Shown one piece after another: positions 19,356-28,194 of a DNA stretch of 64,000 nucleotides. The DNA is taken from assembly GCF_000756665.1 (NCBI RefSeq), contig NZ_ARXV01000005.1, forward strand, positions 186,001 to 250,000. The letters are read 5' to 3'. The position numbers and the translations under genes were made by a program. The notes under the pieces were generated by a model. That model was not told the origin of the DNA. It did not search any database and was given only the letters and a program-made list of their open reading frames with translations. Position 1 is the stretch's first letter. Each line of letters begins with the position of its first letter. The stretch comes from Alcanivorax nanhaiticus (lineage in GTDB: Bacteria; Pseudomonadota; Gammaproteobacteria; Pseudomonadales; Alcanivoracaceae).

Positions 19356-21044
19356 ATGGGTTACAGTTTCAGCCGAATGCTGGCCGCCATCGTGTTGGCA
19401 ATCATGGCCAGTCTGAGCTGGGCAGATGAGGTGCTGCAAGACACGACAGCATCCCCCCAGACTATTGAGGCCATGGCCGACGCCGATGTCGAAGAAGACA
19501 TCGCCGGTGCACCGCCTTCCATTCAGGATATTCTCAACCAGTTGGCCAGCCGCAGCTTTGACGACAAGGAAGCAGCCATTCGCCAACTGGCCGAGCAGGA
19601 TAGTCCCCGCGTGGTGCCCCTGCTCAACGCGTTGATGAACCGGGATCTGGTTCATAACCGTGAAGACGACACCATCAGCCTCGGCAGTAAGCAGGACGGC
19701 CAGTGGCTACTACTGGATCCGGTCAGCGAAACCGAGATTGGCACGGTAGACAGCCGTGCTGCTCGACCGGTGGTTATCAACAACCGACTGCGCACGGTCA
19801 TCAATAATCAGTTGGCCCTGTTTGCACTGAACAGCGATGACAGTGAACAACGTGTACAGGCTGCAGCCCAACTGATCGGTAATGATGATCCCGACATGCT
19901 GTCGGCCCTGCGCCTTCGCCGCGAAAGCGAAGATAACAGTCGAGTCATTGAACAGATCGACACGGCGCTCAATATCGCAGCGCTGGGTAGTGATGAGCTT
20001 ACCGCCCGGCTCAATGCCATCGATACCCTGTCCAGCAACCTGCATCCGGAAGTCAAAAACCGGTTGAATGAACGCCTCCGCTTAACTGAAAGTGACGCAG
20101 AGAAAACCGCCCTGACAAAAGCGCTGAGGCGTATCGATAGTCGTATCGAAAACTTCCAGACCGCCGATACGATTTTCTTCGGTCTGAGCCTGGGCTCAGT
20201 GCTGCTACTAGCCGCCATTGGCCTGGCGATCACTTTCGGCGTCATGGGCGTGATCAATATGGCTCACGGCGAATTAATCATGCTGGGGGCCTACACTACC
20301 TACGTGGTGCAACAACTCCTGCCCAACAGCCATGAATGGTCCTTGCTGGTTGCCGTTCCCGCAGCCTTTCTGGTCTCGGCATTTGTCGGCATTCTGATTG
20401 AACGGTTCGTGATTCGCTTCCTGTATGGCCGACCACTGGAAACCCTGCTGGCCACCTTCGGTGTCAGCCTGATCCTGCAGCAAGCGGTGCGCGTGATCTT
20501 CTCGCCACTGAACCGCACCGTGATCACGCCGGACTGGATGAGTGGCGCACTGCAGATCAACCCGGTGTTCTCGCTCACCTACAACCGCCTGTACATCATT
20601 TTCTTTGCCCTGGCGGTGTTCCTTGGCTTGCTGACCCTGCTGAAGAAAACCCGCCTGGGTCTGCAGGTGAGAGCGGTCAGCCAGAATCGTACCACTGCAC
20701 GAGCATTGGGTATTCGTAGTGAACGGGTCAACGCCCTCACCTTCGGCCTCGGTTCCGGTATTGCCGGCATCGCCGGGGTGGCGCTGGCACAGCTCACCAA
20801 CGTGGGTCCCAACCTGGGGCAGAGCTACATCATCGATTCGTTCATGGTGGTGGTGTTTGGTGGCGTTGGAAACCTTTGGGGCACACTCACCGCTGCCTTT
20901 GGTCTCGGCATCGCCAACAAGCTGCTCGAACCCATGGCCGGCGCAGTTCTGGCCAAGATTCTGGTGCTGATATTCATCATCCTGTTTATTCAGCGCAAAC
21001 CCCGCGGACTGTTCCCGCAACGTGGCCGGGCAGCGGAGGACTGA
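19356..21044 (+). CDS. urtB: Urea ABC transporter permease UrtB
   Basis: Membrane permease of the LIV-H class. The 562 residues comprise a signal-peptide-like N terminus (MLAAIVLAIMASLSWA), about 240 residues of extracytoplasmic helical region with repeated short helices, and then the permease domain starting near FFGLSLGSVLLLAAIGLAIT with GVINMAHGELIMLGAY and the coupling region RALGIRSERVNALTFGLGSG. The long N-terminal region is characteristic of UrtB compared with amino-acid LivH. The stop is 1 bp before urtC. Confidence 0.95.
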   Translation: MGYSFSRMLAAIVLAIMASLSWADEVLQDTTASPQTIEAMADADVEEDIAGAPPSIQDILNQLASRSFDDKEAAIRQLAEQDSPRVVPLLNALMNRDLVHNREDDTISLGSKQDGQWLLLDPVSETEIGTVDSRAARPVVINNRLRTVINNQLALFALNSDDSEQRVQAAAQLIGNDDPDMLSALRLRRESEDNSRVIEQIDTALNIAALGSDELTARLNAIDTLSSNLHPEVKNRLNERLRLTESDAEKTALTKALRRIDSRIENFQTADTIFFGLSLGSVLLLAAIGLAITFGVMGVINMAHGELIMLGAYTTYVVQQLLPNSHEWSLLVAVPAAFLVSAFVGILIERFVIRFLYGRPLETLLATFGVSLILQQAVRVIFSPLNRTVITPDWMSGALQINPVFSLTYNRLYIIFFALAVFLGLLTLLKKTRLGLQVRAVSQNRTTARALGIRSERVNALTFGLGSGIAGIAGVALAQLTNVGPNLGQSYIIDSFMVVVFGGVGNLWGTLTAAFGLGIANKLLEPMAGAVLAKILVLIFIILFIQRKPRGLFPQRGRAAED

Positions 21045-21045
21045 T

Positions 21046-22203
21046 ATGCGAGATTCCACATTCAAGGGTGCGCTCAGTGATCGCACCGCCAAAACTTTCA
21101 TGGGCGTGTTGTTCGGTGCCACCCTGCTGGTGACCCTGCTCAACCAGGTTTTTCCTCCTGACTCTGCGCTGCATGTGAGCGCCTACACCGTCACTCTGCT
21201 GGGCAAGTATCTTTGCTATGCCCTGCTGGCACTGGCACTGGATCTGGTCTGGGGTTACTGCGGCATTCTCAGCCTGGGGCATGGCGCTTTCTTTGCCCTC
21301 GGCGGTTACGCCATGGGCATGTACCTGATGCGTCAGATCGGTGATCGCGGCGTCTATGGCAATGCGGAGCTGCCGGACTTCATGGTGTTCCTCAACTGGA
21401 GTGAGCTGCCGTGGTACTGGCAAGGCTTTGACCAGTTCTGGTTTGCCGCCTTGATGATTTTCCTGGTTCCAGGCTTGCTGGCATTTGTATTCGGCTGGCT
21501 GGCGTTCCGCTCCCGGGTAACCGGTGTGTACCTGTCCATCATCACCCAGGCGCTGACCTACGCGCTGATGCTGGCTTTCTTCCGCAACGAACTGGGCTTC
21601 GGTGGCAACAATGGCCTCACCGACTTCAAGGATCTGCTCGGTTTCTCGCTGCAGGAAGACAGCACCCGGGTGGCCTTGCTGATGGCGACTGCCATCTCAC
21701 TGGCTGGTGCCTTTGTCCTGTGTCGCTGGATCACCGGCAGCAAGCTTGGCCGGGTGGTACTGGCGGTGCGCGATGCGGAATCCCGCGCCCGCTTCATCGG
21801 CTATCGCACCGAACATTACAAACTCTGGGTATTCACCGTCAGCGCCATTCTGGCAGGTCTTGCCGGGGCTCTGTACGTACCCCAGGTGGGCATCATCAAT
21901 CCCGGAGAGTTCTCGCCTCTCAACTCCATTGAGCTGGTGGTCTGGGTTGCCGTGGGTGGACGCGCCACGCTCTACGGCGCGGTAATCGGTGCCATTCTGG
22001 TGAACTATGGCAAGACCGTATTCACCGGCATCATGCCGGAAGCCTGGTTGTTCGCACTGGGGGGGCTATTTGTGGCTGTCACCGTGTTTATGCCCCAAGG
22101 GATCGTTGGACTGGTGGAAAAGCACTGGCCGAGCCTCAAACAGCGTTTCCTGAAAACCCCCGGCGATAACGACACCCCCATGGCAGAAGGAGAACAGTCA
22201 TGA
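21046..22203 (+). CDS. urtC: Urea ABC transporter permease UrtC
   Basis: LIV-M-type permease partner of UrtB, 385 residues from the ATG at 21046 (CGGAGGA upstream). Hydrophobic segments alternate with conserved loops: LDLVWGYCGILSLGHGAFFALGGY (split by a membrane helix), FRSRVTGVYLSIITQAL and RFIGYRTEHYKLWVFTVSA. It overlaps the urtD start by 4 nt (ATGA), consistent with translational coupling. Confidence 0.95.
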   Translation: MRDSTFKGALSDRTAKTFMGVLFGATLLVTLLNQVFPPDSALHVSAYTVTLLGKYLCYALLALALDLVWGYCGILSLGHGAFFALGGYAMGMYLMRQIGDRGVYGNAELPDFMVFLNWSELPWYWQGFDQFWFAALMIFLVPGLLAFVFGWLAFRSRVTGVYLSIITQALTYALMLAFFRNELGFGGNNGLTDFKDLLGFSLQEDSTRVALLMATAISLAGAFVLCRWITGSKLGRVVLAVRDAESRARFIGYRTEHYKLWVFTVSAILAGLAGALYVPQVGIINPGEFSPLNSIELVVWVAVGGRATLYGAVIGAILVNYGKTVFTGIMPEAWLFALGGLFVAVTVFMPQGIVGLVEKHWPSLKQRFLKTPGDNDTPMAEGEQS

Positions 22204-23045
22204 GTGCTCTGGACAGCCTGCGTGAAACCTTTCGCCGCGATCAGGTCTTCGACTTCATGCGCCAGGGGACCCGTGTGGTAGCCCCCGGGCAACTGGATGC
22301 GGGTGACGGCAAGAATATTCTTTATCTGGAAGATATCACCGTCAGCTTTGATGGTTTCAAGGCGCTTAATGACCTGACGCTGTACATCAAGACCGGTGAA
22401 CTTCGCTGCATCATCGGGCCGAATGGTGCTGGCAAATCCACCATGATGGATGTGATCACCGGCAAGACCCGCCCTGACAGTGGCACCTGCTTCTTCGGCC
22501 AGACTCTGGATCTGACCCGGCTCAGTGAAACTGACATTGCCACCGCCGGCATCGGCCGCAAGTTTCAGAAACCCACCGTGTTCCCGGAACACACGGCGTT
22601 CGAAAATCTGGAGCTTGCCATGCACGATGCCAAGGGCGCCTGGCATTCGCTGTTCACTCGCATGACCGGCGAACAGAAAAGCTGGATCGAAGAAACCCTG
22701 GCTCAAGTCGGTCTGCTGGACGACCGCCACAAGGTGGCCGGCCTGCTGTCCCATGGCCAGAAACAGTGGCTGGAAATCGGCATGGTGCTGATGCAGAAAC
22801 CCCAATTGCTACTGGTCGATGAGCCCATTGCCGGCATGACCCGCCAGGAAGTGGAGCGCACCGGGCAACTGCTGCAAAGCCTGGCAGGCAAACATTCCGT
22901 GGTGGTGGTCGAACACGACATGGAATTTATCCGTTCCATCGCTTCCACCGTGACAGTGCTGCATCAGGGTAGCGTGCTGGCAGAGGGCACCATGGATCAG
23001 GTACAGAATGATCCCAAAGTCATTGAAGTCTATCTGGGTGAATGA
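22200..23045 (+). CDS. urtD: Urea ABC transporter ATP-binding protein UrtD
   Basis: ATPase subunit of the LivG class, 281 residues. Walker A GPNGAGKST, the Q-loop region, an LSHGQKQWLEIGM signature and Walker B LLLVDEPIAGM are visible, as is VVVVEHDMEFI with the switch His. The UrtD-specific N-terminal extension of about 35 residues precedes the nucleotide-binding domain. The TGA stop is also the first base set of a heptad repeat arm that separates it from urtE, an unusual interruption of this operon. Confidence 0.95.
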   Translation: MSALDSLRETFRRDQVFDFMRQGTRVVAPGQLDAGDGKNILYLEDITVSFDGFKALNDLTLYIKTGELRCIIGPNGAGKSTMMDVITGKTRPDSGTCFFGQTLDLTRLSETDIATAGIGRKFQKPTVFPEHTAFENLELAMHDAKGAWHSLFTRMTGEQKSWIEETLAQVGLLDDRHKVAGLLSHGQKQWLEIGMVLMQKPQLLLVDEPIAGMTRQEVERTGQLLQSLAGKHSVVVVEHDMEFIRSIASTVTVLHQGSVLAEGTMDQVQNDPKVIEVYLGE

Positions 23046-23202
23046 GTTGCAAGAAGCAAGTTTCAAGTTGCAAAGCGCGGGCGGGATGGGTTGCCACCCT
23101 TTTATTTCTTGCCCGCGCACCATTCATCCGCTCGCGGAGACAGATGTCTCCGAAGAGATAAATCTATTCCGCGTTGCAACTTGTCACTTGAAACTTGCAA
23201 CT
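23045..23202. repeat. Heptad-arm palindromic unit inside the urt operon
   Basis: Left arm 23045-23073 is AGTTGCAAGAAGCAAGTTTC followed by AAGTTGCAA; right arm 23173-23202 is its near-perfect inverse (GTTGCAACTTGTCACTTG, then AAACTTGCAACT). A GCGCGGGC (23074-23081 region) with GCCCGCGC (23110-23118 region) inner stem lies between, followed by GAGACAGATGTCTC. It splits urtD from urtE by 176 bp. Either transcription reads through the structure or urtE has its own promoter. Confidence 0.8.
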
Positions 23203-23221
23203 GAATAACGGAGTCAACATC

Positions 23222-23917
23222 GTGTTGAAACTAAACAACGTCAACCAATACTACGGCGAATCCCACACCCTCTGGGATGTGGATCTGGGCCTGACCCAGG
23301 GCGAGTGCCTGTGCGTCATGGGGCGTAATGGGGTCGGCAAGACCACGCTACTGAAAACCATCATGGGTTTGTTGCCGGTGAAAAGTGGCAGCATCGAATT
23401 TGATGGTGAAGACTTCGCCCGTCAGGCAGCCGAAGAACGCGCCAGAGCCGGGATCGGTTATGTACCGCAAGGGCGGGAGATTTTCCCATTGCTGACGGTG
23501 GAAGAGAACCTGGAAACCGGACTGCAGGCACGCCCGGATCGCAGCAAGAAAATTCCTGACCGGATTTATGAACTGTTCCCCGTGCTGCATGAAATGCGCA
23601 ACCGCCGCGGTGGCGATCTGTCTGGCGGCCAGCAACAACAGCTAGCCATCGGAAGGGCGCTGGCCCTGGATCCGAAACTGTTGATTCTGGATGAACCCAC
23701 CGAGGGAATTCAGCCCAACATCGTCGACATGATCGGCCGGGTCATCAAGACGCTCAACAAGGAAGAAGGTCTTACTGTACTGCTGGTCGAGCAGAAACTG
23801 CACTTTGCCCGCGCCTGCGCAGACCGCTTTGCTATTCTCGACCGCGGCAGCAAAGTAGCGGAAGGGGCAATGGGAGAACTGGACGATACACTGATCAAGG
23901 AGTTTTTGACTGTTTGA
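23222..23917 (+). CDS. urtE: Urea ABC transporter ATP-binding protein UrtE
   Basis: LivF-class ATPase, 231 residues. Walker A GRNGVGKTT, signature LSGGQQQQLAIGRAL and Walker B LLILDEPTEGIQPN are intact, as is VLLVEQKLHFA. The GTG at 23222 follows ACGGAGTC and gives the usual N terminus (MLKLNNVNQYYGES); an upstream in-frame TTG at 23195 lies in the repeat arm and is less likely. Last gene of the urea import operon, followed by a terminator. Confidence 0.94.
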   Translation: MLKLNNVNQYYGESHTLWDVDLGLTQGECLCVMGRNGVGKTTLLKTIMGLLPVKSGSIEFDGEDFARQAAEERARAGIGYVPQGREIFPLLTVEENLETGLQARPDRSKKIPDRIYELFPVLHEMRNRRGGDLSGGQQQQLAIGRALALDPKLLILDEPTEGIQPNIVDMIGRVIKTLNKEEGLTVLLVEQKLHFARACADRFAILDRGSKVAEGAMGELDDTLIKEFLTV

Positions 23918-23927
23918 GGTGGCGGTG

Positions 23928-23973
23928 ACCACAGCGCGGATTCATGCAGGCGGAATCCTGCGCTGTGGTTTTC
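23928..23973 (+). terminator. Terminator of the urt operon
   Basis: ACCACAGCGCGGATT at 23928-23942 pairs with AATCC, one bulged base, then GCGCTGTGGT at 23960-23969, followed by TTTTC. Ten nucleotides after the urtE stop. Confidence 0.75.
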
Positions 23974-24062
23974 ATTCTGCTGCAAGCATCACCCTACCGG
24001 AACCGTTTCAGCCTTCCAGGCATGCTTTCCTGACTCGGCACCCTCTGCCGATATAAACGGTT

Positions 24063-24947
24063 TCAGATCGGGTTGCGCCATAACGACAGCATTTCCCCTT
24101 CTTTTCCAAACAACTTCTCTCTCCACTCTTGCTCCAGCGATGACGTGTCGTGTTGATCAGGGTGAAACCGGCGTGTAAAAAATGCAGGCATATGAGGAAG
24201 GATTCGCGTCACAAAGCCTTTTCTTCCCAGCAGCAGGGATACCCCCCGGGACAGGTCACGCCAGTCCTTGATACTCCCCTCACGTATCATCATCCATATC
24301 CAGCTGGCCAGCAGTGGAGGCGTCAGGCTTGCCACTACCAGGGGTAGCGACAGCACTCGCTGATGCCAGGCGTTTCCGACCAGGTTGTAAACGTCGTACG
24401 TCACTGCCTTGTGCTCCAGCTCTTCAAGCGCGTGCCATTCCCACAGTTTCAGCAGCTCGGGATCTGCCTGGCTGCGAAAGGCTTCGTCGGTGAGAAGTTG
24501 CTCAGCCAATGCCGCGGTAAAATGTTCCATGAAGGTGGTACAGGCAAGTTGTTGCCGGTGTGACAGTCTCGATAGCAGCCACAACCCTGCTTTCACCGCC
24601 CGTTCCGCCGGCGCGGTATCCAATCCTCTTGCGGTCAGGAAGGCATTCAACCGTTCATGTTCCCGACTGTGGATCGCCTCCTGACCGATGAACCCGGACA
24701 CCTGGGCTTTCAACTTTTCGTCAGCAATTCGGTCACGGTAATGACGTACTGACTCCACAAAGAACATTTCTCCCGGCGGGAAAAAGCCGGATAGTACCGC
24801 AAAAAACAATGAGGCAGTGGCATTGTCCGCATACATATAACGCGGACTATCTTCATCAAACTGAAAGTCGACCTGTCGCGGCGGAATCCCGACCGTCGCC
24901 CCTGCAAGACGACGAACCTTTGTACCAATCCGGTTAACGGCATTCAT
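24063..24947 (-). CDS. PF10118-type predicted metal-dependent hydrolase
   Basis: 294-residue protein of the family annotated as predicted metal-dependent hydrolase. Carboxylate/His motifs suggest a ferritin-like di-iron fold: FFVESVRHYRDR, GQEAIHSREHERLN, FMEHFTAALAEQ and WEWHALEELEHKAVTYDVY. A hydrophobic segment near residue 200 (LVVASLTPPLLASWIWMM) may attach it to the membrane. GGGAGAG precedes the start. It is divergent from an AraC-type regulator, a common arrangement for this family in hydrocarbon-degrading and mycolata genomes; the substrate is unknown. Confidence 0.75.
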   Translation of the reverse strand: MNAVNRIGTKVRRLAGATVGIPPRQVDFQFDEDSPRYMYADNATASLFFAVLSGFFPPGEMFFVESVRHYRDRIADEKLKAQVSGFIGQEAIHSREHERLNAFLTARGLDTAPAERAVKAGLWLLSRLSHRQQLACTTFMEHFTAALAEQLLTDEAFRSQADPELLKLWEWHALEELEHKAVTYDVYNLVGNAWHQRVLSLPLVVASLTPPLLASWIWMMIREGSIKDWRDLSRGVSLLLGRKGFVTRILPHMPAFFTRRFHPDQHDTSSLEQEWREKLFGKEGEMLSLWRNPI

Positions 24948-25117
24948 CGCATCTCTCCCGACATATTATTGTGTTGACCAATAAACAAACGAGAGGCTTT
25001 TATTTCCCCACCTTGCCATTGGACGATGTCAATATAATCATGGACAGAGATGCCCCAGCGCCCCATGTGCCTGCGGCCTTATTTATTGTGAATTTAGCCC
25101 AGCCCCCAAAGGTGCCT

Positions 25118-26119
25118 ATGTCGGCTTCCAGTCCCTACATTCCTGGCCACTATCTTTTACAGCTCATGGGCTCGGGCCTGTTGCCGGAATCGATCACGCA
25201 CTATCTGGAAGAGCATTTAAAGAAAACCGGGCTGGATCCCCTGCAGCTGGACAGTGCCCGACTCTCCCCCCAGTCACTGGAAGCACTGCTGCTGGCCTGG
25301 CCAGAAATACAGCCGCAATCGCTGGCGGTGGCGTTTGGTGATCAGGTAACCCTGACGAGTCAGGGGAATCTGAGCCTGCTGATCATGACCGCACCACAGC
25401 TGCGTGATGCGCTGACGCTTCACACTTTTCTGCCCCTGTTATCGGATGCGGTTACGCTCCAGTTCTATGAAACGGCAGATCATGGTCATGTTCAGATTAT
25501 CCCCCACAGTGGTTCAGCACTGCTTGATGAACTTCTGGTGCTGTATGGCTGTGCCGCCCTTTGCAAGCTGTCACGACTACTGACGGGGCACACATTATCG
25601 GTACAGGTGAACCTTGCAGCGGTATACCGTGGCTCGCTGACCATGATCGATACCGCATCCTGTCAACACTGGCAGGCGAACGCGCTGGTTTCGAGTATCG
25701 CTTTTCCCCTGTCTGTACTGGAATTGCCTTCACACTTCGCCGATGCCATTACCCACCGGCGGCTTGTCAAAGACTGTGAAGACAGGATGCAACGCAGGCA
25801 CAACATGCAACCGCTGGTAACGCGCCTTCGTCAACTGATCAGCGCTTCCGAGCCCACCCTGGATCAGGAAAGTGCAGCCAGGGCGCTGAACATGTCGCGC
25901 AGCACCTTGAAACGGCAGCTGGCCGCTGAGAACACCAGCTTCCAGACCGTGCTCACCGATATTCGCAAAGAAAAAGCAGTGCGTCTGTTATTGGGCACCA
26001 CACTCCCTCTGGATGAGATAGCCGAACAGCTCGGTTACAGCGACCAGACCAACTTCAGCCATGCCTTCAGGCAATGGTCCGGCTTCACCCCCGGACAGTA
26101 CCGCAAACACAGCCGCTAA
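25118..26119 (+). CDS. AraC family transcriptional regulator with arabinose-binding-like N domain
   Basis: 333 residues from the ATG at 25118 (AAAGGTG upstream); the frame is open back to 24971, so a longer protein cannot be excluded. The C-terminal AraC DNA-binding domain is clear (SAARALNMSRSTLKRQLAAE and ADQLGYSDQTNFSHAFRQW-like GFTP end). The N domain resembles OruR-type regulators (LLQLMGSGLLPESI). Divergent from the PF10118 gene, which it probably regulates. A short MITE-like derivative begins 4 nt after its stop. Confidence 0.82.
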   Translation: MSASSPYIPGHYLLQLMGSGLLPESITHYLEEHLKKTGLDPLQLDSARLSPQSLEALLLAWPEIQPQSLAVAFGDQVTLTSQGNLSLLIMTAPQLRDALTLHTFLPLLSDAVTLQFYETADHGHVQIIPHSGSALLDELLVLYGCAALCKLSRLLTGHTLSVQVNLAAVYRGSLTMIDTASCQHWQANALVSSIAFPLSVLELPSHFADAITHRRLVKDCEDRMQRRHNMQPLVTRLRQLISASEPTLDQESAARALNMSRSTLKRQLAAENTSFQTVLTDIRKEKAVRLLLGTTLPLDEIAEQLGYSDQTNFSHAFRQWSGFTPGQYRKHSR

Positions 26120-26122
26120 CCA

Positions 26123-26211
26123 GGGAGTCTCTGAATAACCCCGTGCTGACTCTGCTTGGTCTGGAAGAGTGTAGAAAGAGTGGGCATGCACAGAGTTTTT
26201 CAGAGGATCCC
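26123..26211. mobile_element. 89-bp MITE-like derivative, copy D
   Basis: Ends GGGAGTCTCTGAATAACC and, inverted, GGGATCCTCTGAAAAACTC, related to the terminal repeats of the 266-bp elements at 1.1 and 17.6 kb. Only 89 bp long, and the interior is unrelated. The palindrome extends two bases outward (CCAGGGA / TCCCTGG). Located right after the AraC stop codon. Confidence 0.6.
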
Positions 26212-26275
26212 TGGACAGCCCGAACATGACCTTACACACTGCCTCCAACGAACTGCCTGCCTGTGAATCAAGACC

Positions 26276-27151
26276 ATGCTGTTAACCCTGTGGAATATTA
26301 TCGCCCCAGTGCTGTTCTGCGCTGGCCTTGGCTATTTCTGGGCTCGAGCAGGCAAACCCTTTGATACCCAGATGGTCACCTCACTGGTGACCACCGTCAC
26401 CACGCCTTGCCTGATCGTTGCCACGCTGGGAAAAACGGATCTGGACATGGCCGCGTTAACCCAGGTCGCGGGGGCCGCCGTGGCCGTGATGCTCGCCACC
26501 CTGCTGCTGGCAGCGGCGGCCATTCGTGTCAGCGAACAACCTTTCCGGGTATTCCTGCCCTCTCTCACCTTCCCCAACACCGGCAACATGGGTATTCCCC
26601 TTTGCATGCTGGCGTTTGGTGACGCAGGGCTTGCCCTCTCCTTGGCCTGGATGATGGTCTACTCAGTCGCCCACTTTTCCATGGGTATGGCTATCGTTAG
26701 CGGCCAGGGGTTTTCCTGGTCCCTGTTCCGTCACCCCATCCTGTTATCGGTGTTCCTGGCCGTGGCCATGGTGAGCTTTCAGCTCTCATTGCCGGAATGG
26801 CTCTTCAATACGGTGAGCCTGATCGGTGACGTAACGATTCCTCTCATGCTGATCACCCTGGGAGTGTCCCTGTCACAGTTAAAAGTGCATCACGTTGGCA
26901 AGGGCGCCGCCTTTGCAGCATTGCGGTTAACCATCGGTTTTCTGGTCGGATTCATCGTGGTGGAAGCACTGGATCTTGAAGGTGTACTGCGCGGGGTTGC
27001 GTTGATTGAGTCCGCCATGCCCGTGGCTGTGTTCAACTACCTGCTGGCTCGGGCTTACAATCAGGGCTCGGAAGAGGTGGCAGCCATGGTGGTGTTTTCC
27101 ACCTTGATGGCGTTTTTGCTACTGCCGTTCTTGTTAACCTTGGCGTTGTAA
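26276..27151 (+). CDS. AEC family transporter
   Basis: 291-residue integral membrane protein of the auxin efflux carrier family, about ten hydrophobic segments, with the pattern VTTVTTPCLIVATLG in the first half, PNTGNMGIPLCMLAFG centrally and LITLGVSLSQL in the second half. Bacterial members export or import organic acids or amino acids; the substrate cannot be read from sequence. Ribosome-binding site weak. A heptad-arm unit separates it from the next transporter gene. Confidence 0.85.
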   Translation: MLLTLWNIIAPVLFCAGLGYFWARAGKPFDTQMVTSLVTTVTTPCLIVATLGKTDLDMAALTQVAGAAVAVMLATLLLAAAAIRVSEQPFRVFLPSLTFPNTGNMGIPLCMLAFGDAGLALSLAWMMVYSVAHFSMGMAIVSGQGFSWSLFRHPILLSVFLAVAMVSFQLSLPEWLFNTVSLIGDVTIPLMLITLGVSLSQLKVHHVGKGAAFAALRLTIGFLVGFIVVEALDLEGVLRGVALIESAMPVAVFNYLLARAYNQGSEEVAAMVVFSTLMAFLLLPFLLTLAL

Positions 27152-27167
27152 GGGAAAGCAGTAGCGA

Positions 27168-27248
27168 GTGACAAGTTTCGAGTTACGAAAATCGGCATTG
27201 GGATTGCAGATCCTGAATTTCGAAACGCGTTACTCGCGCCATTGCTAC
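27168..27248. repeat. Heptad-arm palindromic unit between two transporter genes
   Basis: Left arm 27168-27201: GCAGTAGCGAGTGACAAG, TTTCGAGTTACGAAAA. Right arm 27218-27248: TTTCGAAACGCGTTACTCGC, GCCATTGCTAC, the imperfect inverse. Only 16 bp lie between the arms, so there is no inner terminator stem here. Confidence 0.65.
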
Positions 27249-27276
27249 CAGGATTCACAACAATAAAGGCACCATC

Positions 27277-28194
27277 ATGATCCAGCGTTTAACCCAACTT
27301 TTCCCGCTCTGGGCGATCCTGTTTTCCTTGTTCGCCTGGTGGCAACCGCAATGGCTGGTAGCTGGCAAACCTGCCATTGTGCCACTGCTGATGCTGATCA
27401 TGTTCGGCATGGGGTTGTCGCTAAGCTGGGACGATTTCCGCCGGGCATTGAAACAGCCCGGCGTCATCGGGCTGGGCGTGGTCATGCAGTATTCGCTGAT
27501 GCCACTGATCGCCTTCATCATCGGCCACCTGCTACAGCTTCCTGCTGAAATTCTCGCCGGACTGGTACTGGTAGGCGCCTGTCCAGGCGGCACTGCCTCT
27601 AATGTGATCGCTTACCTGGCCCGCGCCAATGTGGCGCTTTCCGTGGCGATCACCTTTGCTTCGACTCTGGTAGCGGTGATTGCGACCCCGTTACTGACCT
27701 GGCTGTATCTGGGCGAGCGGATCCCGGTTCCGGTCTCCGGCATGTTGATTTCGCTGGTTCAGATTGTGGTCATTCCTGTGGTGGCAGGCTGCTTGCTGAA
27801 TACTTTCCTGCAGCGTCAGCTGGCCCCTGCCAGAGAGCTGTTCCCGCTCATCTCTGTCGCCGCCATCGTGCTGGTGATTGGCATTATCGTGGCACTGAAT
27901 GCTACACGCATCAGTGAGGCGGGCTTGCTGGTAGTGGCCGCCGTCATTCTGCACAACGGCCTTGGACTGTTGAGCGGCTACGGGATTGCCCGGCTGCTAC
28001 GCCTGGACAAGATCACAGCCCGTACGCTGGCGATAGAAGTGGGCATGCAAAATTCCGGACTGGGCGTCGCTCTGGCCATCAAACATTTTACGCCACTCGC
28101 CGCACTACCCGGTGCCCTCTTCAGTGTCTGGCACAATCTTTCCGGATCCTTGCTGGCATCGTTATGGCGCAAGCAAGTGAACAGTGAACAGTGA
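27277..28194 (+). CDS. BASS (bile acid:sodium symporter) family transporter
   Basis: 305-residue membrane protein with nine to ten helices. Family hallmarks: MLIMFGMGLSLSWDDFRRAL, VGACPGGTASNVIAYLARAN (the crossover Na+ site) and EVGMQNSGLGVALA. Likely Na+-coupled uptake of an organic anion; YocS-like in length. Its last codons (GTG AAC AGT GAA CAG TGA) are the first 2.5 units of a perfect 7-bp tandem repeat, which therefore provides the stop codon. Confidence 0.88.
   Translation: MIQRLTQLFPLWAILFSLFAWWQPQWLVAGKPAIVPLLMLIMFGMGLSLSWDDFRRALKQPGVIGLGVVMQYSLMPLIAFIIGHLLQLPAEILAGLVLVGACPGGTASNVIAYLARANVALSVAITFASTLVAVIATPLLTWLYLGERIPVPVSGMLISLVQIVVIPVVAGCLLNTFLQRQLAPARELFPLISVAAIVLVIGIIVALNATRISEAGLLVVAAVILHNGLGLLSGYGIARLLRLDKITARTLAIEVGMQNSGLGVALAIKHFTPLAALPGALFSVWHNLSGSLLASLWRKQVNSEQ

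Noticed and set aside
23195..23221. Upstream TTG start for UrtE
   Set aside because: It lies in the repeat arm and adds residues without counterpart in the family; the GTG at 23222 has a better ribosome-binding site.
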